Of a stretch of DNA of 24,281 nucleotides, positions 21,405 through 24,281 are shown piece after piece. The notes below the pieces were generated by a model. The model had not been told where the DNA came from, searched no databases, and worked only from the letters and a program-made list of their open reading frames with translations. The position numbers and the translations under genes are program-made. The DNA is taken from positions 1 through 24,281 of the forward strand of contig DEBC01000140.1 in the NCBI GenBank assembly GCA_002348365.1, in the 5' to 3' direction. The stretch's first letter is position 1; every line of letters begins with the position of its first letter. This stretch comes from Alphaproteobacteria bacterium UBA2966 (GTDB lineage Bacteria; Pseudomonadota; Alphaproteobacteria; UBA2966).

Positions 21405-22100
21405 GTGAAGCCTGTGACGCCAAATACGTTTGAAACGGTCTTGGGCGTGGTTGTGGCCGTGTTGGTCATCAATTTCGCGTCGAGTTCGCGCGCGACCGGT
21501 GTCTGCGAAAACGTCGACACGCTCTCGAAGCTGGAAGCATGCCGAATCGAGGTCGAGAAGCGCCCGGCAAGCGCGGAATGGCAGCAAAGACTCGGCGATG
21601 CCATGGTTTATCTCGGTGACTACGATGGCGCGACGGTCGCCTATCGGGAAGTCGCTCGAATCCGCCAATCGGATCCGAAATCCCATCTGCAACTCGCTGG
21701 AACCCTTGCCTTTGTCCAGCGCTATATCGAAGCGGTGGAGCCCATCGAGACTGCATTGCGCTTGGATCCCAACAATATTCCCGCGCACAGGACCGCGGCG
21801 ATCATTTACCACCAGGCCCACCGCAAGGAGGACATGGTCCGTGTGACGACCCGAGCAGCAGAACTCGGTGACGTCGTTTCCATGTATGACCTGGTCGCTT
21901 ACTTCCGTGACGGTTACGGTGTCGACCAAAACACGACAACGGCCTTTTCCTGGGCGGAACGCGCGGCCAACGCGGGACACTTGAAGGCAATGTCGTACAT
22001 GGTTCGCGTGCATCTCGATGGTCTGTTGGGTCAGCCAGTCGATGAAAGTGAGGCATCGAGTTGGGCTGAGCGCGAACGGTCCGCCCGACGAGCCAATTGA
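21405..22100 (+). CDS. Membrane-anchored or exported TPR/Sel1-repeat protein
   Basis: A 231-residue protein with an N-terminal hydrophobic helix (about 8-25), either a signal peptide or an anchor, then helical repeats. Two TPR-like units (AEWQQRLGDAMVYLGDYDGA and DPNNIPAHRTAAIIYHQAHR regions) are followed by Sel1-like units with GDVVSMYDLVAYFRDGYG and AFSWAERAANAGHLKAM. Such proteins are usually scaffolds facing the periplasm. The start is uncertain: AGGAG (21394-21398) touches an ATG at 21399 with no spacing, but is six bases before the in-frame GTG at 21405, which I prefer. No enzymatic domain is seen. It is probably separate from the transporter operon. Confidence 0.72.
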   Translation: MKPVTPNTFETVLGVVVAVLVINFASSSRATGVCENVDTLSKLEACRIEVEKRPASAEWQQRLGDAMVYLGDYDGATVAYREVARIRQSDPKSHLQLAGTLAFVQRYIEAVEPIETALRLDPNNIPAHRTAAIIYHQAHRKEDMVRVTTRAAELGDVVSMYDLVAYFRDGYGVDQNTTTAFSWAERAANAGHLKAMSYMVRVHLDGLLGQPVDESEASSWAERERSARRAN

Positions 22101-22124
22101 CACATTCGTGTCCAGGTGAGCCGT

Positions 22125-22133
22125 GCTAGAATG
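22125..22133 (+). promoter_or_regulatory. Extended -10 promoter candidate for the VOC gene
   Basis: TG-C-TAGAAT matches the extended -10 pattern TGnTAnAAT and lies about 50 bases before the VOC-family start codon. A TTGACA at 22098-22103 is 24 bases away, too far to be its -35 box, so only the extended -10 supports the call. Confidence 0.35.
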
Positions 22134-22183
22134 CGAAACATCAGTTCACATCAACGTCGAGACCACGAACGGATCACGGACCC

Positions 22184-22606
22184 ATGGCTATTACGGCTCT
22201 TAATCACGTCAATATCGTCACCGAAGACCTCGAAGCGACCCGAAAATTCTATTCCGACGTAATTGGCCTGATCGACGGGGATCGGCCATCATTTCAGTTC
22301 CCTGGCGCTTGGCTCTATATCGACGATGAAGCAGTAATTCATCTCGTCGGCGTCGAGGATCAACCCGAAGAGGGCACCGGCACTATCGATCACGTCGCCT
22401 TCGAGGCGAATGGCATCAACGACATGATCGAGATGCTTGAAGGACGCGAGATCCCGTTTCACGTAAGGGACGTGCCCGGACGCGAAATTAGACAGGTCTT
22501 TCTGCACGACCCAAATGGCGTGAAGATCGAGCTGAATTTCCGTGGCGCGGAGGTTGTCGCGGCCCGTGAAACCGACGGGGAGCTCGAGGCGGCATTCTCG
22601 AGCTGA
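22184..22606 (+). CDS. VOC-superfamily (glyoxalase/dioxygenase-like) protein
   Basis: A 140-residue vicinal-oxygen-chelate protein with two beta-alpha-beta-beta-beta modules. The first is LNHVNIVTEDLEATRKFYSDVIG; the second is IDHVAFEANGINDMIEMLEG ending in DPNGVKIELNF. His8, His70 and Glu116 are placed to bind a divalent metal, and the fourth ligand would come from the first module (His53 is a candidate) or the dimer partner. The family covers glyoxalase I, extradiol dioxygenases, fosfomycin resistance proteins and epimerases, so no reaction is assigned. It is a monocistronic gene as far as visible, convergent with the NIPSNAP gene 18 bases away. Confidence 0.82.
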   Translation: MAITALNHVNIVTEDLEATRKFYSDVIGLIDGDRPSFQFPGAWLYIDDEAVIHLVGVEDQPEEGTGTIDHVAFEANGINDMIEMLEGREIPFHVRDVPGREIRQVFLHDPNGVKIELNFRGAEVVAARETDGELEAAFSS

Positions 22607-22624
22607 GCGCCGGTCAGACCAAAC

Positions 22625-22936
22625 TTATTTCGGATTGAACGGCGCGGGGATCAACGTTCGAACGTCCTGCCCCGTGATGAGTTCACGCGCCCGAACAACG
22701 TAGTCGGCGAACACGGGGTCTTTGTAGAGTTCGGCCCGCCGGCGTTCTTTTTCGCCCGAATCCTCATAGCCCCACATGTGGATGACTTCGTTCACGTTAC
22801 CTACGTCCGTTCGGTACATACCGAGGAAGTTGCCGAGGATACGTTGCTGGGGCTCGAGCCCTTCCTTCTCGAACATCTCATAAAAAATGGGAATGCTGCC
22901 GGGCTTAAAGGTGTAGGCGCGATAGTCGATGATCAT
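22625..22936 (-). CDS. NIPSNAP-family protein
   Basis: A complete 103-residue NIPSNAP-domain protein, a small ferredoxin-like alpha-beta fold. It opens with the typical M-I-I-D-Y-R-A-Y-T-F-K-P-G-S, continues with LGNFLGMYRTDVGNVNEVIHMWGYED and a charged helix, and ends with IPAPFNPK. In bacteria such proteins often sit beside catabolic enzymes, but their role is mostly unknown. GGAGG lies six bases before ATG 22936. It follows the SMP-30 gene on the same strand after 77 bases and is probably the last gene of that minus-strand unit. Confidence 0.85.
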   Translation of the reverse strand: MIIDYRAYTFKPGSIPIFYEMFEKEGLEPQQRILGNFLGMYRTDVGNVNEVIHMWGYEDSGEKERRRAELYKDPVFADYVVRARELITGQDVRTLIPAPFNPK

Positions 22937-23013
22937 CCGATCCTCCGTTGCTAAGCAGAATTGCTGACGGAGGGTGGCCGCTCATTCGCACCGAATGCAA
23001 GTGTCGGGAGCCG

Positions 23014-23895
23014 TTAACCAGCAAATCTCGGTTCGGGCAGCCCCACGGTATCCAGCCCGTGAATCGCGTACAAATAGCCGTTCGCATCATTGTCGGATGT
23101 AAAAAATCGTGATTCGTGGATCGAGGTCACATACAGCACGTCGAGGTTAGGACCACCAAACATCACGCTGGACGGATGATCGGTTGGCAGGTCGATGCGC
23201 CGCACAAGTTCTCCATCCGGTGAGAAACATCCGATCTGACCCGGCGTTACGAGGGTACTCCACAAGCAGCCGTCCGCATCCACAGTCGCGCCATCGGGTA
23301 CCGCCCCCAGGGGTTCCAGTTCGACAAACGTCCGCATGTTCGAAAGGGCACCCGAGTCGCCATCGTAATCGTAGGCCCATATCGTCCGGTGCGCGGTATC
23401 AGCGAAGTAGAACGTGCCACCATCCGGGCTGAAACAGGGTCCATTTGAGAGCACGACGTCGTCGCGAAGGACATCGAGGCTGAGGTCCGTGTTCAGGCGA
23501 TACAAGGACCCAAGCCCGAGCCCATCCTTGATCCCGTTCATGTTCATCGACCCGGCAAGGAATCGCCCCTGACGGTCGACTTTTCCATCGTTAAACCGTG
23601 TCCGTTCCTCTCCGGGTTCGGGATTGACGATCGGAGTCACTTCACCGGTCTCGAAGTCGAAAAAATAGAACCCCGACTGAAGCGCGACGACGGCACCACC
23701 CGACTCCCGTAACGCCAGGCAGCCGATCATCTCGGGAACCGACCAATTCTTGATCTCGCCGGTGGCAGGATCGAGGCAACGAATTCGGCATCCCAGAATG
23801 TCGACCCAGTAAAGGAGGTCGTCGCGAGGGTCCCATAGAGGCCCTTCGCCGAGGCGATCCCTCTCCATCTCAAGTTGCTGAATTTCTACGCCCAT
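23014..23895 (-). CDS. SMP-30/gluconolactonase-like beta-propeller hydrolase
   Basis: A 293-residue six-bladed beta-propeller of the SMP-30/gluconolactonase/LRE family, which hydrolyses sugar-acid lactones using a divalent metal. Metal ligands are visible as Glu17 in L-G-E-G-P, Asn151 in S-N-G-P and Asp201 in P-D-G-A; Asn102 in R-F-N-D-G-K contacts substrate in relatives. FSPDGGTFYFADT and DADGCLWSTL are typical blade repeats. The length is normal for the family. It starts 34 bases after the stop of a class III aminotransferase gene and precedes the NIPSNAP gene, suggesting one catabolic operon. A lactonase would fit with the sugar-acid-type MR/MLE enzyme elsewhere in the window, but that is inference. 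Confidence 0.88.
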   Translation of the reverse strand: MGVEIQQLEMERDRLGEGPLWDPRDDLLYWVDILGCRIRCLDPATGEIKNWSVPEMIGCLALRESGGAVVALQSGFYFFDFETGEVTPIVNPEPGEERTRFNDGKVDRQGRFLAGSMNMNGIKDGLGLGSLYRLNTDLSLDVLRDDVVLSNGPCFSPDGGTFYFADTAHRTIWAYDYDGDSGALSNMRTFVELEPLGAVPDGATVDADGCLWSTLVTPGQIGCFSPDGELVRRIDLPTDHPSSVMFGGPNLDVLYVTSIHESRFFTSDNDANGYLYAIHGLDTVGLPEPRFAG

Positions 23896-23929
23896 CGGGA
23901 GACCGTCTTTCGTTCGGCCAAGTGCGGTG

Positions 23930-24281
23930 CTAATTGGCGATACGTGCTACGGCCCGGTCGACCATCTCCAGCCCCAGGGCGAGGTCCTTGGAGTCGATAT
24001 TCAACGGAGGCGCAATCGTCACTTGATTGCCGCCACGGCCATTCGCAATCAATCCTTCTTCACGCACGGCATCCACAAATGCGGTCGCCAGCTCACCTTC
24101 GTTCACGCCAGCGAAGCCTATTCCAAACATCAGTCCCACGCCCCGAACGTCCTGGATGGCGCTGCTGGCTGCGCCGATCCGTTGCAGTTCGGGTAGATAC
24201 TCTGTACCGAGTTGTGCTGCCCTTTGGCAAAGACCTTCATCTTCCAGCACGTTCAACGTCGCCAGTCCGGCAGCGGCTGTC
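23930..24281 (-). CDS. Class III (PLP-dependent) aminotransferase, C-terminal fragment
   Basis: Only the last 117 residues are inside the window; the frame is open to base 24281 and ends at TAG 23930-23932. The visible part matches the C-terminal small domain of omega-aminotransferases. An AAAGLATLNVLEDE helix corresponds to the ACAAALATLDVLE helix of the family, followed by a VRGVGLMFGIGF strand, FVDAVREEGLIANGRGGNQVTIAPPL and a final helix. The PLP-binding lysine lies outside. It could transaminate beta-alanine, taurine, GABA or similar omega-amines. Taurine would be interesting given the sulfonate oxygenase 21 kb away, but nothing here shows it. It is the visible first gene of the aminotransferase-lactonase-NIPSNAP set. 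Confidence 0.83.
   Translation of the reverse strand, partial: TAAAGLATLNVLEDEGLCQRAAQLGTEYLPELQRIGAASSAIQDVRGVGLMFGIGFAGVNEGELATAFVDAVREEGLIANGRGGNQVTIAPPLNIDSKDLALGLEMVDRAVARIAN

Noticed and set aside
21339..22103. Antisense open frame of 254 codons covering the whole TPR gene
   Set aside because: The plus-strand frame has a clear hydrophobic N-terminus and TPR/Sel1 pattern, whereas the antisense product shows no domain and an atypical His/Arg-rich composition.
22098..22133. Perfect TTGACA -35 box with TAGAAT -10 box upstream of the VOC gene
   Set aside because: The spacer is 24 bases, far from the 16-18 needed, and the TTGACA overlaps the TPR stop codon. Only the extended -10 is kept as a candidate.
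1..24281. Search for mobile elements, CRISPR arrays, tRNA or rRNA genes and a defence island
   Set aside because: I saw no transposase, integrase, terminal repeats, regularly spaced repeats, cloverleaf or nuclease/toxin families. The gene content is metabolic, with the core gene typA in the middle.

Overview
The window reads as ordinary chromosomal DNA of a metabolically versatile proteobacterium. GC content looks like the mid to high fifties. Genes are densely packed with short gaps, Shine-Dalgarno sequences are GGAGG-like, and enzyme families for small-acid catabolism are abundant: short-chain dehydrogenases, MR/MLE enolases, hydantoinase B, SMP-30 and NIPSNAP. An alphaproteobacterium, possibly marine, is my inference. 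No rRNA, tRNA, IS element, integrase, phage gene or CRISPR array is visible. No gap between genes exceeds 300 bases.

Left part (1-4473, + strand). The window opens inside a SoxC-type sulfite dehydrogenase. It is followed by a three-gene Rieske oxygenase: hydroxylase alpha subunit, small beta subunit and Rieske ferredoxin. The alpha subunit has the unusually long CxH-X26-CxxH Rieske spacing that I associate with methanesulfonate monooxygenase (MsmA), and sizes and order fit msmABC. The combination suggests a sulfonate C-S cleaving oxygenase whose sulfite product is oxidised by the upstream enzyme. Two overlapping beta-hydroxyacid dehydrogenase paralogues follow. No msmD-like reductase and no msmEFGH-like transporter is present here.

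4477-8121. A minus-strand SDR, a decayed GNAT acetyltransferase (one nonsense and several frameshift lesions), a second SDR with a BesD-like Fe(II)/2-oxoglutarate dioxygenase, and a stand-alone response-regulator receiver protein.

8170-12379. A minus-strand GFA-family protein plus MerF-like pair whose start codon is preceded by a 58-nt inverted repeat. Then typA/bipA, divergent from an N-formylglutamate amidohydrolase-like gene with a 14-nt perfect palindrome in the shared spacer, and a nitroreductase.

12500-18640. An MR/MLE-superfamily enolase; an SDR in which the catalytic Asn and Lys appear reciprocally swapped; a hydantoinase-B subunit without its A partner and with an extra C-terminal domain; a 3-hydroxyacyl-CoA-dehydrogenase-family enzyme; and a nitronate monooxygenase-like flavoenzyme.

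18675-24281. Three tandem EamA/DMT transporter paralogues joined by 1-nt stop/start overlaps, a TPR/Sel1 envelope protein, a VOC-family protein, and a minus-strand set made of a truncated class III aminotransferase, an SMP-30/gluconolactonase-like protein and a NIPSNAP protein. The most interesting points are the sulfonate-oxygenase cluster, the rearranged SDR active site, the GFA leader hairpin and the EamA triplication.
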